This document shows, in pieces, positions 47,981 to 56,609 of a stretch of DNA of 64,000 nucleotides. Made by a program: the position numbers and the translations under genes. Positions within the stretch are counted from its first letter, which is position 1. Each line of letters opens with the position of its first letter. The stretch comes from Oscillospiraceae bacterium. GTDB lineage: Bacteria; Bacillota; Clostridia; Oscillospirales; Ruminococcaceae. Under the pieces are notes generated by a model. That model was not told where the DNA came from, did no database searches, and saw only the letters and a list, made by a program, of their open reading frames with translations. The stretch spans positions 1 through 64,000 of the forward strand of contig JAAYNJ010000003.1 of assembly GCA_012520915.1 (NCBI GenBank), in the 5' to 3' direction.

Positions 47981-49408
47981 ATGTCAAAAAGAAGAACGAA
48001 TTGTGTTGTCCTCGCTGCGGGGGACGGTAAAAGAATGTTCTCAAAATCTTCGAAGGTTTTGTGCGAAGTCAGTTATAAGCCGATGATACTTTGGGTATTG
48101 GATGCCGCAAAAAACTCCGGAATTGACGAAATATGCGCGGTCATCAGCAACGAAGACGTCGAGAGAACCGTCGGTTCCGGCATACATATAACCTACCAGA
48201 AACAACGATTAGGCACAGGCCATGCGGTAGGGTGCGCCAGGGAATTTTTGGAAGAGCACTCCGGGGAGGAGACGCTTATTCTCTACGGCGATGTTCCTTT
48301 TATAGATGTAGAAACGATATCGGAGTCGCTTAAGCTGCATCGCGATAACAATGCTTCGGCAACCGTAATCTCCGCAGTTATAAAAGATCCTACCGGATAC
48401 GGCAGGATAGTTAGGAAGGGAGGAAATATTTCCGCTATAGTAGAGGAAATAGACGCCGATGATGCGACGGCGAGTATAAAGGAAATAAACTCCGGCGCCG
48501 GATGGTTTTCCACCGATGACCTTTTGCAATCGCTGGACAAGATAAGCAATGACAATGCCAAAGGCGAATATTATCTGACCGACGCCATTGGAATAATGAT
48601 ATCCGAAGGTAAAAAGGTTGCCGTTTACAAATCGAAGAGCTCCGACGTGACATTGGGCGCGAACACTCCGCTCGATTTGTTGAACCTGAACGATATAGCG
48701 CGCGAGAGGATTTTAAAAAAACACCTTTCCGGAGGCGTTCACTTTGTCAGCCGAAGCGGAATAAGCATAGGGCCGGATGTCAATATAATGCCGGGCGCAA
48801 AGATTCTCCCGGGTTCGATATTGTACGGAAAGACCAGCATAGGAAGCGGCAGCGTAATCGGTCCGAATTCCCTGGTTTTTGAATCGTCAATAGGAAAAAA
48901 CACATCATTTAATTCCAGCCAGATAAGAAACTCCTCTATAGGAGACGAAGCCGAGATAGGGCCTTTTGTTCAGATAAGGCCGTGTAGTACAATATCGGAT
49001 AAAGTCAAGCTCGGAAATTTCGTTGAAATCAAGAATTCAGATATCGGAGAAGGCACATCCGTTGCTCATCTCACCTACATAGGAGACAGCGATGTGGGAA
49101 GGTACTGTAATTTCGGTTGCGGGGTTGTTGTTGTAAACTACGATGGAGAAGAAAAAAAGAGAACAACAGTAAAAGACTTTGCTTTTGTGGGATGCAATAC
49201 TAATCTTATATCCCCCGTAACTGTGGGCAAGGGCGCTTATACGGCAGCGGGATGTACCGTCATAAAAGACATTCCGGACGGAGCGCTTGCCATAGACAGG
49301 GGACAGCTGAATATTAAACCCGGCTGGGCCGCGAATAAGCTAAAAAAGTACATAGAGAAAAAATCGAAACTGCTTGAGATGAATAATGGTAAGTCCGAAG
49401 ACAAATAG
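47981..49408 (+). CDS. glmU: Bifunctional UDP-GlcNAc pyrophosphorylase / glucosamine-1-phosphate acetyltransferase
   Basis: The 475-residue enzyme makes UDP-GlcNAc, a precursor of peptidoglycan. The nucleotidyltransferase domain starts VVLAAGDGKRMFSKSSKVL, with LYGDVPFI in the middle; the C-terminal half is a left-handed beta-helix of hexapeptide repeats with GNFVEIKNSDIGEGTSVAHLTYIGDSDVG and the catalytic-site YDGEEKKRT. The chosen ATG at 47981 has GAGG five bases upstream. prs follows after 26 bases, as in Bacillus subtilis. Confidence 0.96.
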   Translation: MSKRRTNCVVLAAGDGKRMFSKSSKVLCEVSYKPMILWVLDAAKNSGIDEICAVISNEDVERTVGSGIHITYQKQRLGTGHAVGCAREFLEEHSGEETLILYGDVPFIDVETISESLKLHRDNNASATVISAVIKDPTGYGRIVRKGGNISAIVEEIDADDATASIKEINSGAGWFSTDDLLQSLDKISNDNAKGEYYLTDAIGIMISEGKKVAVYKSKSSDVTLGANTPLDLLNLNDIARERILKKHLSGGVHFVSRSGISIGPDVNIMPGAKILPGSILYGKTSIGSGSVIGPNSLVFESSIGKNTSFNSSQIRNSSIGDEAEIGPFVQIRPCSTISDKVKLGNFVEIKNSDIGEGTSVAHLTYIGDSDVGRYCNFGCGVVVVNYDGEEKKRTTVKDFAFVGCNTNLISPVTVGKGAYTAAGCTVIKDIPDGALAIDRGQLNIKPGWAANKLKKYIEKKSKLLEMNNGKSEDK

Positions 49409-49434
49409 TCGTAAGTGAGAGGGGAAGTGGAGAT

Positions 49435-50415
49435 ATGAATGTTCGTGGCAAGGATATCAAGATCTTTGCAGCAAGTTCAAGTATAAATTTTGCTTCGGAA
49501 ATGGCACATTACTTAGGACTTCCGCTTGGGAAGAGCGAGATATCCCGGTTCTCCGACGGGGAGACAAAAATCAGTTTGTTTGAGACGGTCAGAGGCAGTG
49601 ATGTGTTTGTCGTTCAATCCACCTGTCACCCGGTAAACGACAACATCATGGAACTTTTATTGATGATAGATGCATTCAAAAGAGCATCGGCCGGCAGGAT
49701 AACAGCCGTAATACCCTATTTCGGATATGCAAGGCAGGATAGAAAAGCCAAATCAAGAGACCCGATATCCGCAAAACTTGTTGCAGACTTGTTGACAACC
49801 GCAGGGGCGGACAGAATTCTTACAATGGATCTTCATGCGCCGCAGATACAGGGTTTCTTTAACATTCCCGTCGATGACCTCGTGGGAATGCCCGTACTCG
49901 TACCCTATTTTAAAAAGAAGTATGACGGAAGATTGGATAATACCGTTGTTGTTTCTCCCGACTTCGGCTCAATTAACCGCGCCAGAAGCTTTGCCACGAA
50001 ACTGAATGTGTCAATGGCGATAATTGACAAGCGCAGACCCGAAGCGAATGTCAGCGAGGTAATGAACCTCATTGGTGAGGTCAAAGACAAAGATGTGGTC
50101 ATTTATGACGACATGATAGATACTGCGGGATCCATCTGCAACGCCGTAGATGCCGTCATCGAAAGGGGAGCTAAAAGCGTTAGCGTGGGAATAACCCATG
50201 CCGTACTGTCCGGGCCGGCGTTGGAAAGGCTGTCTGAGAGTCCGGTTGAAGAGATAGCCATACTTGACACGATAGAACTCCCCGAAGAAAAAAGGATTGA
50301 TAAGATAAATGTATTGTCGGTTTCTCATATATTTGCCGAAGCGGTATCCAGGATATTCTCCGACAAACCGATGACAACGCTTTACGAGGGGTTCGACGAC
50401 GAGCTCGACTATTAA
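49435..50415 (+). CDS. prs: Ribose-phosphate pyrophosphokinase
   Basis: The 326-residue enzyme makes PRPP from ribose 5-phosphate and ATP. Signatures are YFGYARQDRKAKSRDPISAKLVADLL, LTMDLHAPQIQGFFNIPVDDL, SPDFGSINRARSFATKL and the PRPP-binding VVIYDDMIDTAGSI. GGGGAAGTGGAG precedes the ATG. It is the second gene of a glmU-prs pair and ends at a terminator. Confidence 0.97.
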   Translation: MNVRGKDIKIFAASSSINFASEMAHYLGLPLGKSEISRFSDGETKISLFETVRGSDVFVVQSTCHPVNDNIMELLLMIDAFKRASAGRITAVIPYFGYARQDRKAKSRDPISAKLVADLLTTAGADRILTMDLHAPQIQGFFNIPVDDLVGMPVLVPYFKKKYDGRLDNTVVVSPDFGSINRARSFATKLNVSMAIIDKRRPEANVSEVMNLIGEVKDKDVVIYDDMIDTAGSICNAVDAVIERGAKSVSVGITHAVLSGPALERLSESPVEEIAILDTIELPEEKRIDKINVLSVSHIFAEAVSRIFSDKPMTTLYEGFDDELDY

Positions 50416-50430
50416 AATAACAATTCATAA

Positions 50431-50466
50431 AAAACGGCAGGCTTCACATTTGAAGCCTGCCGTTTT
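50431..50466. terminator. Bidirectional terminator between prs and proC
   Basis: A perfect 16-bp stem (AAAACGGCAGGCTTCA and complement) with a four-base loop, with A and T runs on both sides. It lies between converging genes. Confidence 0.9.
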
Positions 50467-50475
50467 GCGTACAAA

Positions 50476-51273
50476 TTATTTGCGCCACCTGTCGTTTGCC
50501 GCCTTTACCGCATCCATGGCTGTTCCCCTGAAACCGCCTTTTTCAAGAGCGTGAATACCGCGTATCGTCGAACCTCCCGGAGATGTAACCTGGTCTTTCA
50601 GAATACCGGGGTGAAGCCCCGACTCGAGAACCATCTTTCCCGCCCCCATAACGGCCGCCGCACACAATTTGTATGCCAAATCTCTCGGTATGCCGTCCTC
50701 TACCGATGCGTCAGCAAGCGCTTCTATAAATGTATAAGCGAATGCCGGAACGGCGGCGCTGGAAGTTCCGCAGAACATGAGAAGCTCGTCAGGTACGATT
50801 TCCACAAGACCTTGGGTGCCGAATATTCTTTTTGCTGTTTCGAGCTCTTCCTCTGTAAACGAAGTTGTCTTCGCAAAATTGGTCATGCCGGCGCCGACCA
50901 TGAACGGAGTGTTTGGCTGTACCACCAGCAGGCGCATGGATTCAGCGGTGAATTCACTGATATCTTCAAATGACCAACCGCTTACGAAAGACAGCAAAGC
51001 CTTATCGGCGAGATCCCCTCCGACTTCAATCAGAACATCTTTACAGTAATTCGGCTTTACAGCCAGGAAAATCATATCGCAGACCTTTACGACTTCCCGG
51101 TTTGACGCAAGAGGGTTTATACTTGTTTTATCGACCACCTTGTCCAAAGTGGATGCAAGCACATCGTGGGCATAGATGTTTTTTTCGCAAATTATCTTCT
51201 TGTCGAGCATGCCGAAAAGAATCGCCTGCGCCATATTTCCCATACCGATAAAACCGATTTTATAATTGTCCAT
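50476..51273 (-). CDS. proC: Pyrroline-5-carboxylate reductase
   Basis: The 265-residue enzyme performs the last step of proline synthesis. It has the Rossmann motif GFIGMGNMAQAILFGML, the middle VVQPNTPFMVGAGMTNFAK and the family C-terminal QVTSPGGSTIRGIHALEKGGFRGTAMDAV. AGGAGG-like sequence (GGAGG) lies six bases before the ATG. It is alone here, without proA or proB nearby. Confidence 0.96.
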   Translation of the reverse strand: MDNYKIGFIGMGNMAQAILFGMLDKKIICEKNIYAHDVLASTLDKVVDKTSINPLASNREVVKVCDMIFLAVKPNYCKDVLIEVGGDLADKALLSFVSGWSFEDISEFTAESMRLLVVQPNTPFMVGAGMTNFAKTTSFTEEELETAKRIFGTQGLVEIVPDELLMFCGTSSAAVPAFAYTFIEALADASVEDGIPRDLAYKLCAAAVMGAGKMVLESGLHPGILKDQVTSPGGSTIRGIHALEKGGFRGTAMDAVKAANDRWRK

Positions 51274-51732
51274 AATAATCCTCCGAAGACAAAAGCCTGT
51301 ACTTTATTGACTAAAACAATATAAAGAATGTATTTAAGCGGAAAACACCAAACGAATTGTTTTTAATTACAAGCGAACCTTAATCAATATGTCCGGTATA
51401 GAGTGTACTTTATTATTTAATAGAGATTTCGTCAAGATTATAAAGGCCCACCATATATTACAATACGTATTTTAGCAAAAACATAATACAAACCGTTTTA
51501 ACACTGAAGACTCTAAGAACGGCTGCTTGGAGGAACGACAATCCGATTAATCGGCCGATTAGATCCGAAAAGCCGATATTCATCAACATATTGCTGACAA
51601 ACATCACATTAAACAATCTCAAAAGACATCCTGAAAAATGTACCGCAAATCACTTTGTCAAAAAGCGTTTTTAAGGAGAGTTAAATTAAAGGGGTGTAAA
51701 CCGAAAGCCTTTACAATCCGTTCTGCGCAAAA
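51274..51732. other. Long intergenic stretch upstream of proC
   Basis: About 460 bases without a gene. It is AT-rich (about 60 percent by eye). Around 51542-51553 there is a 12-base perfect palindrome CCGATTAATCGG followed by a half copy CCGATTA. I see no riboswitch motif, promoter of consensus strength or reading frame of interest. Proline-linked regulation of proC is possible but not visible. Confidence 0.45.
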
Positions 51733-51770
51733 AAATCCTACAGTTGCATTTTTCTGCAACTGTAGGATTT
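51733..51770 (-). terminator. Terminator of the tRNA-Met/tRNA-Glu transcript
   Basis: A perfect 16-bp stem (AAATCCTACAGTTGCA and complement) with a six-base loop directly follows the tRNA-Glu CCA on the minus strand and is followed by a run of T. Confidence 0.9.
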
Positions 51771-51844
51771 GGTGACCCGTACGAGACTCGAACTCGTGTT
51801 ACCGCCGTGAAAGGGCGGTGTCTTAACCGCTTGACTAACGGGCC
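51770..51844 (-). tRNA. tRNA-Glu (anticodon UUC)
   Basis: The minus strand forms a cloverleaf with acceptor stem GGCCCGT paired with ACGGGTC. The anticodon loop is CTTTCAC, giving anticodon TTC. The T-loop is TTCGAGT and the CCA end is encoded. The terminator overlaps its last base. Confidence 0.95.
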
Positions 51845-51864
51845 CAACAGATTTTTAAATCCGT

Positions 51865-51941
51865 TGGTAGCGGTAACTGGACTTGAACCAGTGACCTTCC
51901 GGGTATGAACCGACTGCTCTAGCCAACTGAGCTATACCGCC
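51865..51941 (-). tRNA. tRNA-Met (elongator, anticodon CAU)
   Basis: The minus strand folds with acceptor stem GGCGGTA and TACCGCT (first pair G-U), D-arm GCTCAGTTGGCTAGAGC, anticodon loop TTCATAC and encoded CCA. The overall sequence resembles the elongator tRNA-Met of Bacillus subtilis more than initiator or Ile-lysidine tRNAs. It lies 20 bases upstream of tRNA-Glu in the same transcript. Confidence 0.9.
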
Positions 51942-51989
51942 ATAGACCACAATCGACGCTGCAACGCGTTAACGAAAGTGGGGAAGACA

Positions 51990-52018
51990 ATTATAACCAA
52001 AAGAGTTTGACGTGTCAA
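51990..52018 (-). promoter_or_regulatory. Promoter of the tRNA-Met/tRNA-Glu operon
   Basis: The minus strand carries a consensus -35 box TTGACA (52018-52013), a 17-nt spacer and a consensus -10 box TATAAT (51995-51990), a perfect 12 of 12 match. It lies about 50 bases upstream of the tRNA-Met 5' end. Confidence 0.9.
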
Positions 52019-52136
52019 TTATTTGAAAAAGATTGATTGAGATTCATTTTATAGCGGTATAAAACGCGACTGCAAATAAACTTATAGTAATATATGGCCC
52101 GCATTATACAAAAAGTAATCCGGGCGTCTATTTGCT

Positions 52137-52895
52137 TCAATCTACTTTTGGAAGATATTTTTCCAAATAATATCTGTACCTGCCCTTTGAGTATTCGCCG
52201 TACTGTATGGCTTCTGCGGGACAGCGGTTTATGCAGGCCATGCACTGGTAGCATTTTTCCTTGACCCATACCGGATAACCGTCGGCAATAAGAATGGCGT
52301 CTGCGGGGCATAGTGCTTCACATATTCCGCAGGAAATGCACAGATCTTTTTCAACATAAAAAGGTTTGGTGTAACAGTGATCATCTTTAAATACCGACGG
52401 CATGGAAGCTGTCAGCTCTTCCGGATTTTCGCCTGCCTTAAATGGATCAAAGACCCCTTCTTCCCTTGCTTTTAGTCTGACTATTATTTCGTCAACCCGG
52501 GCCGGCGCCGCCTTGAGCTTTGCCAAGGTGGTCTCCTCGGTATCATAGATGACTTCGCTAATCGGGTAGTTGTCCGGCATTGAAACCCCGAAACCGCTCT
52601 TCAACTCAAACGCATTTTCACTGAAATGCTCGAGAGTGTTTCCCGTAACATTGCTGAAGGTGCATACGGCAAAGGTGAAAGCGTTGTTCGGTTTTAATTT
52701 TTTTGAAAACTCCAGGACGGCTTCGGGGGCGGCATACCAATAAACAGGAAAGACAATTCCCAAATAATCTTCCTCGCAAAAGGCAAAGCTTTCGGGGTCA
52801 ACCTTCATCATGTCTGCGGCTTTATCGCCAAGCGCCTCCGCTATTCTCTTTGCAATCCACTCGGAATTGCCCGTGGCAGAAAAATAAAAAATCAT
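52137..52895 (-). CDS. EFR1-type ferredoxin: flavodoxin domain fused to two 4Fe-4S motifs
   Basis: The 252-residue protein has an N-terminal flavodoxin-like domain with FMN loop FYFSATGNSEW, then a C-terminal pair of ferredoxin motifs CISCGICEALCP and CYQCMACINRCP, each with four Cys. This is the EFR1 arrangement, where electrons pass between FMN and clusters. GGAG is upstream of the ATG. No electron-transfer partner is adjacent. A cytoplasmic redox role is likely. Confidence 0.9.
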   Translation of the reverse strand: MIFYFSATGNSEWIAKRIAEALGDKAADMMKVDPESFAFCEEDYLGIVFPVYWYAAPEAVLEFSKKLKPNNAFTFAVCTFSNVTGNTLEHFSENAFELKSGFGVSMPDNYPISEVIYDTEETTLAKLKAAPARVDEIIVRLKAREEGVFDPFKAGENPEELTASMPSVFKDDHCYTKPFYVEKDLCISCGICEALCPADAILIADGYPVWVKEKCYQCMACINRCPAEAIQYGEYSKGRYRYYLEKYLPKVD

Positions 52896-52929
52896 TATAA
52901 ATCTCCTGTTGACTTAGGGCGTTCAAATA

Positions 52930-54216
52930 CTATCCCGTAATCTTTGTTATTCCTCCCATAAACGGAACCAGGACTTCCGGAACCGAAATGCTTCCGTCAC
53001 TGTTTTGATACTGCTCGACAAGGGCGGGGAAAATTCTGCTCGTCGCAAGCCCCGAAGCGTTTAAGGTGTGGGCAAACCGTATTTGCCCCGATTTATCGCG
53101 GTATCTGATATTTCCTCTCCGTGCCTGATAATCACGGGCATTTGATGCGGAACTGACTTCCTTATAGATGCCGATACTCGGAATCCAAACTTCGATATCA
53201 TAAGTTCTCGCCATTCCCGAAGAAACGTCTCCCGCGGCAAGCTTGCTCACCCTGTGGTGTAGACCGAGCTGTTTAACAAGCCTTTCGGCCTTTTCGACGA
53301 GTTCGTTAAAAGCGGCGTCGCTGTTTTCGGCCGTCGTGTACTGAACCATTTCGATTTTGTTAAACTGATGGCCCCTTATCATGCCTCTCTCTTCGCTTCG
53401 ATAACTCCCGGCTTCTCTTCTGTAACACGGAGTGTATGCGATGTACTTTTTCGGCAACTCATCCTCTTCCATTATTTCTTCCCTGTGGACATTTACGAGA
53501 GCCGTTTCCGCGGTGGGAAGCAGGAAAAATTTTTCATCTCCGCTCGGATTCGCAATATGAAATACGTCATCGGAAAACTTAGGAAACTGGCCTGCCGTTG
53601 TACCGCATGCCCAGCCCAACATGTGCGGGGGAAGAAGGAACTCGTATCCGTCATTGAGATGTTCGGCGATAAAGAAGTTCAGGAGAGCCCATTCGAGCCT
53701 TGCTCCCATTCCCCGATAAAGCCAGGATCCGCTTCCGCCAAGCTTAACACCCCTTTTATAGTCGATCAGTCCGAGCTTTTCACAGATATCGACATGGTCC
53801 ATTATCTCAAAGTCAAATTCCGGCTTTTCTCCGAAATATCTCAGAGCCTCGTTCGACTCTTTCCCCCCGGAAGCGAGATCATCGTCCGGAATATTGGGAA
53901 GACGAAGCATGCTGTCGGTCAGTTCCTCCTCGATTGCCGCAAGTTCGGCGGAGAGGGCGTTGGTCTTCTCGCCGAGGAGCCGCATTTCTTCAAAAATAGG
54001 GGCAGTGTCCGCGCCCTCCTTTTTTAACTTTGGAATGGATTTGCTGACGGTATTCCGGTTTGACTTCATTTCGTCTATTTGAGGAATCAGCGTTCGGCGC
54101 TCTTCATCCAGTTTGGATATTTTCATTATCTCTTCGGTAAAACCGTCTTTGAGCCTTTTGTTCAATTTTTCGGCAACAGCCAGGGGGTTCTCTCTGATTA
54201 GTCTGATATCGAGCAT
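52930..54216 (-). CDS. serS: Seryl-tRNA synthetase
   Basis: The 428-residue protein charges tRNA-Ser. It has the N-terminal coiled-coil arm (about 30-100) and class II motifs, with TPCYRREAGSYRSEERGMIRGHQFNKIEMVQ as motif 2 and NASGLATSRIFPALVEQYQ near motif 3. GGAG lies a few bases before the ATG. It lies beside the parAB operon, in the same direction, fourteen bases after parB. Confidence 0.97.
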   Translation of the reverse strand: MLDIRLIRENPLAVAEKLNKRLKDGFTEEIMKISKLDEERRTLIPQIDEMKSNRNTVSKSIPKLKKEGADTAPIFEEMRLLGEKTNALSAELAAIEEELTDSMLRLPNIPDDDLASGGKESNEALRYFGEKPEFDFEIMDHVDICEKLGLIDYKRGVKLGGSGSWLYRGMGARLEWALLNFFIAEHLNDGYEFLLPPHMLGWACGTTAGQFPKFSDDVFHIANPSGDEKFFLLPTAETALVNVHREEIMEEDELPKKYIAYTPCYRREAGSYRSEERGMIRGHQFNKIEMVQYTTAENSDAAFNELVEKAERLVKQLGLHHRVSKLAAGDVSSGMARTYDIEVWIPSIGIYKEVSSASNARDYQARRGNIRYRDKSGQIRFAHTLNASGLATSRIFPALVEQYQNSDGSISVPEVLVPFMGGITKITG

Positions 54217-54229
54217 ATAGTTCTCCTAA

Positions 54230-55072
54230 TTATTTTTTGGACCCGAGTTTGTTGGCAAACTCAAACAACTGGTCTTTAGAGTTAAAGTCAATCGAAAGCG
54301 TACCCGAACCGTCGCTGTAAGAAACATTTACCTTTACACCCAACGCCTCGCGGAGAGACAGCTCCACCTCTATTGCGACGGGGTCTTTGGATTTAGCTTT
54401 TTTTGCTTTAGCCGGGATTTCTTCCGATTTTAATTTTTCCGTCTGCCGTACGGACAAGCCTTCTTTTACCACAATATCGGCAAGCCGGTTGATTTGATCC
54501 GGATTCTTTGAAAGCAGAGCCTTTGCGTGTCCGGATGATATTTTTCCCTGCCTTAAAAGATCCAGCGTATGGTCGGGGAGGGAAAGAAGCCTCAGCGAAT
54601 TTGATATCGTAGAGCGGGACTTTCCGACCCTCAAAGCGGCCTCTTCCTGTGTTATTTGCGAAACCTCAATCAGGCGGCTATAGCCTACAGCTTCTTCGAC
54701 GGGATTTAAATCTTCGCGTTGAAGGTTTTCGATGAGCGCCGCTTCCATGGCCTCTATATTGCCCATGTTTTTCACGAGCGCCGGCACAGCGGTAAGATTG
54801 GCCATATGTGCAGCCCTGAATCTTCTCTCTCCGGCAATTATCTTATAACCGCCGGTCGGCAGGGGTCTGACAAGTATGGGCTGCAATATCCCGTGCTCTC
54901 TTATAGACTCAGCCAACTGGTTCAGTGACTCGACATCAAAGTCCTCGCGGGGCTGGTCGATGTCGGGCTGAATTTCCGATATGGGAATTGTTTGAACTGC
55001 ACTGCCGTCCTCGGTCGAATTCTCTACGAACAGCGCCTCAAGACCTCTACCAAGTCCCTTTTTTTTCGCCAA
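54230..55072 (-). CDS. parB: Chromosome partitioning protein ParB (Spo0J)
   Basis: The 280-residue protein binds parS and spreads on DNA, using CTP. It begins GLGRGLEALF, the ParA-stimulating peptide, and contains the ParB motif IAGERRFRAAHMA, the ENLQREDLNPVEEA segment and helix-turn-helix ITQEEAALRVGKSRSTISNSLRLL. The start is TTG. It lies 5 bases after parA. Two parS sites lie close upstream of parA. Confidence 0.96.
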   Translation of the reverse strand: MAKKKGLGRGLEALFVENSTEDGSAVQTIPISEIQPDIDQPREDFDVESLNQLAESIREHGILQPILVRPLPTGGYKIIAGERRFRAAHMANLTAVPALVKNMGNIEAMEAALIENLQREDLNPVEEAVGYSRLIEVSQITQEEAALRVGKSRSTISNSLRLLSLPDHTLDLLRQGKISSGHAKALLSKNPDQINRLADIVVKEGLSVRQTEKLKSEEIPAKAKKAKSKDPVAIEVELSLREALGVKVNVSYSDGSGTLSIDFNSKDQLFEFANKLGSKK

Positions 55073-55077
55073 TTCCG

Positions 55078-55854
55078 CTATTCACCAACCTCTCTGTTTT
55101 GTTCAATAATCTCTCTTGCAAGAGCTTCGTAAGCTTCGCTCCCTTTGGAGCTTTTATCATAGTATCTGACCGGCTGACCGTAACTCGGCGCCTCCGACAG
55201 CCTTACGTTTCTGGGTATTGCGGTGGAATAGACCTTCTGTCCGAAGTACCTTTTTACTTCCTCAACGACCTGAACGGTAAGATTGAGCCGGGAATCGTAC
55301 ATCGTGACGAGGACCCCCTCCAGCTCTATTCGAGGGTTGTACAGCTTTTTTACCTGTCTCACCGATGTCATCAACTGACTGAGACCTTCAAGCGCATAGT
55401 ACTCGCATTGAATCGGTATCAGAATGGTGTCGCATGCACAGAGCCCGTTTAATGTGAGGAGGCCTAACGAAGGAGGACAGTCGATAAGGACGAAGTCATA
55501 ATTATCTTTGCTTGAAATCACGGCATCTCTCAGACGGTTCTCTCTGTTTTCGACCGCAACCAGCTCAAGCTCTGCTCCCGCAAGGTCAATGTGAGACGGA
55601 ATGAGGGAGATATTCTTAAATTTTGTCTGCTGCAACGTCTCGGCTAAAGTCGTCGCCCCCAACAGCAGTTCGTAGGAAGAATGCCTTACCGACCTTCTGT
55701 TTACCCCCAAACCGCTTGTTGCGTTGCCCTGGGGATCTATGTCGACTAGAAGAATGTTTTTGTCCAGCGCTCCCAACGATGCCGCAAGATTGACAGCGGT
55801 GGTGGTCTTGCCGACACCGCCTTTTTGATTTGCAATAGCTATAATTTTACCCAA
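55078..55854 (-). CDS. parA: Chromosome partitioning ATPase ParA (Soj)
   Basis: The 258-residue protein is a deviant Walker ATPase (KGGVGKTTT, residues 11-19) that positions ParB-DNA complexes. Other family segments are DIDPQGNATSGLG and DCPPSLGLLTLNGL. The start is TTG with GAGGTG four bases upstream. parS is 15 bases further upstream, within the leader, so ParB may reduce expression of the operon. Confidence 0.97.
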   Translation of the reverse strand: MGKIIAIANQKGGVGKTTTAVNLAASLGALDKNILLVDIDPQGNATSGLGVNRRSVRHSSYELLLGATTLAETLQQTKFKNISLIPSHIDLAGAELELVAVENRENRLRDAVISSKDNYDFVLIDCPPSLGLLTLNGLCACDTILIPIQCEYYALEGLSQLMTSVRQVKKLYNPRIELEGVLVTMYDSRLNLTVQVVEEVKRYFGQKVYSTAIPRNVRLSEAPSYGQPVRYYDKSSKGSEAYEALAREIIEQNREVGE

Positions 55855-55869
55855 GGGACACCTCTTAAA

Positions 55870-55885
55870 TGTTCCACGTGGAACA
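55870..55885. promoter_or_regulatory. parS site 1 (ParB binding)
   Basis: The sequence TGTTCCACGTGGAACA is a perfect 16-base palindrome of the Bacillota parS type. It lies in the leader of parA between promoter and start codon, where ParB could also repress the operon. Confidence 0.93.
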
Positions 55886-55904
55886 TATTCTGTTATTGAG
55901 TTCT

Positions 55905-55933
55905 ATAATATACAATTAAAATGTCTTTGTAAA
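55905..55933 (-). promoter_or_regulatory. Promoter of parAB
   Basis: On the minus strand a -35 box TTTACA (55933-55928), a 17-nt spacer and a -10 box TATTAT (55910-55905) lie about 50 bases ahead of the parA start, with parS 1 between promoter and start codon. Confidence 0.6.
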
Positions 55934-56074
55934 TAAGAGCGGGGTTGTTGATATCGACCTGTAATATGATATAATAACCAATGCAAAAGCAGAAAATAAC
56001 GTATAAACTCGAGAAAACAAAACGGAATTCCGCCCTGAGTTTAGCGCTTATCAGTCGCTTAACAAAACTCAAAA

Positions 56075-56090
56075 TGTTCCACGTGGAACA
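56075..56090. promoter_or_regulatory. parS site 2 (ParB binding)
   Basis: A second exact copy of TGTTCCACGTGGAACA, 205 bases from the first (start to start) and in non-coding DNA between parA and tRNA-Ser. Confidence 0.93.
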
Positions 56091-56180
56091 TTAAATTAAA
56101 AAAATTTTTGATTTAATGAATTTTGAGAAAGCGTTTTATGAGCGGACAGGCAGACTTTAAAACAAAATAATGTGTCATCC

Positions 56181-56271
56181 GGAGGAGTATCGAAGTGGTC
56201 ATAACGAGAACGACTCGAAATCGTTTGACGGTTAACCCCGTCCGTGGGTTCGAATCCCACCTCCTCCGCCA
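56181..56271 (+). tRNA. tRNA-Ser (anticodon CGA)
   Basis: A 91-base tRNA with a long variable arm typical of serine. Acceptor GGAGGAG pairs with CTCCTCC, the anticodon loop is CTCGAAA (anticodon CGA), and the CCA end is encoded. Its last 28 bases recur exactly 5.46 kb downstream. Confidence 0.95.
56244..56271 (+). repeat. 28-bp direct repeat, copy 1 (tRNA-Ser 3' end, candidate attL)
   Basis: The repeat covers the T-arm, the 3' acceptor strand and the CCA end of tRNA-Ser. The same bases occur at 61702-61729, in the same orientation. tRNA 3' ends are frequent integration sites, and the two copies bracket a gene cluster of foreign codon use. No integrase lies between them. Confidence 0.7.
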
Positions 56272-56273
56272 TA

Positions 56274-56312
56274 GAGAAAAAGCCTACGGTCATTGACCGT
56301 AGGCTTTTTCTC
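56274..56312 (+). terminator. Intrinsic terminator of tRNA-Ser
   Basis: A perfect 18-bp stem (GAGAAAAAGCCTACGGTC and complement) with three-base loop ATT and T-rich continuation directly follows the tRNA. Confidence 0.9.
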
Positions 56313-56609
56313 TTTTTTTGTTTTTAATGTGTCCGGCTTTGACTATTTGGCAAAATAGATTTCGATGGCGCTCGATACTATTGGAAGCATCCGAAGGTAT
56401 CGAGAATTGTGTGAAAACCTTCGGCTAACCATTGAAAGCTTGTTGTTGCCGTTTTGGTTTGGTGAAATTAATTCGTTTGAATGCTTGCCGTTTTATAAGC
56501 GGTTTTTTGTGAGCAGGTCATAGTATTTTTGTGGAATTCTGGTATGCTGTTATATAAGCTAAGAACTGAATGTTGAGATTGACTTGACCAAAGTCGGATA
56601 GGAGAAAAG
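56313..56609 (+). other. Leader region of the SDR-gcvPA-gcvPB-NAD kinase operon
   Basis: About 300 bases without a gene between the tRNA terminator and the SDR start. An 8-bp stem CCGAAGGT (56391-56398) with ACCTTCGG (56417-56424) is the one hairpin seen. A weak promoter (TTGTGG at 56529, TATATA at 56551) lies about 60 bases before the SDR start. No glycine or other known riboswitch is recognised. Confidence 0.5.
56529..56556 (+). promoter_or_regulatory. Possible promoter of the SDR-gcvP operon
   Basis: TTGTGG (56529-56534) and TATATA (56551-56556) are separated by 16 bases, about 54 bases ahead of the SDR start. Both boxes are imperfect, so this is tentative. Confidence 0.35.

Noticed and set aside
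51542-51553. Palindrome CCGATTAATCGG upstream of proC
   Set aside because: It may be an operator, but it has no match to a known site and lies about 270 bases from proC.
56096-56293. Minus-strand frames over the tRNA-Ser and its fragment reading AEEVGFEP
   Set aside because: This is a well-known false reading produced by the complement of tRNA T-arm and acceptor sequence.
56313-56609. Glycine riboswitch upstream of the gcvP operon
   Set aside because: I searched for the conserved glycine-aptamer cores and saw none; only one simple stem is present.
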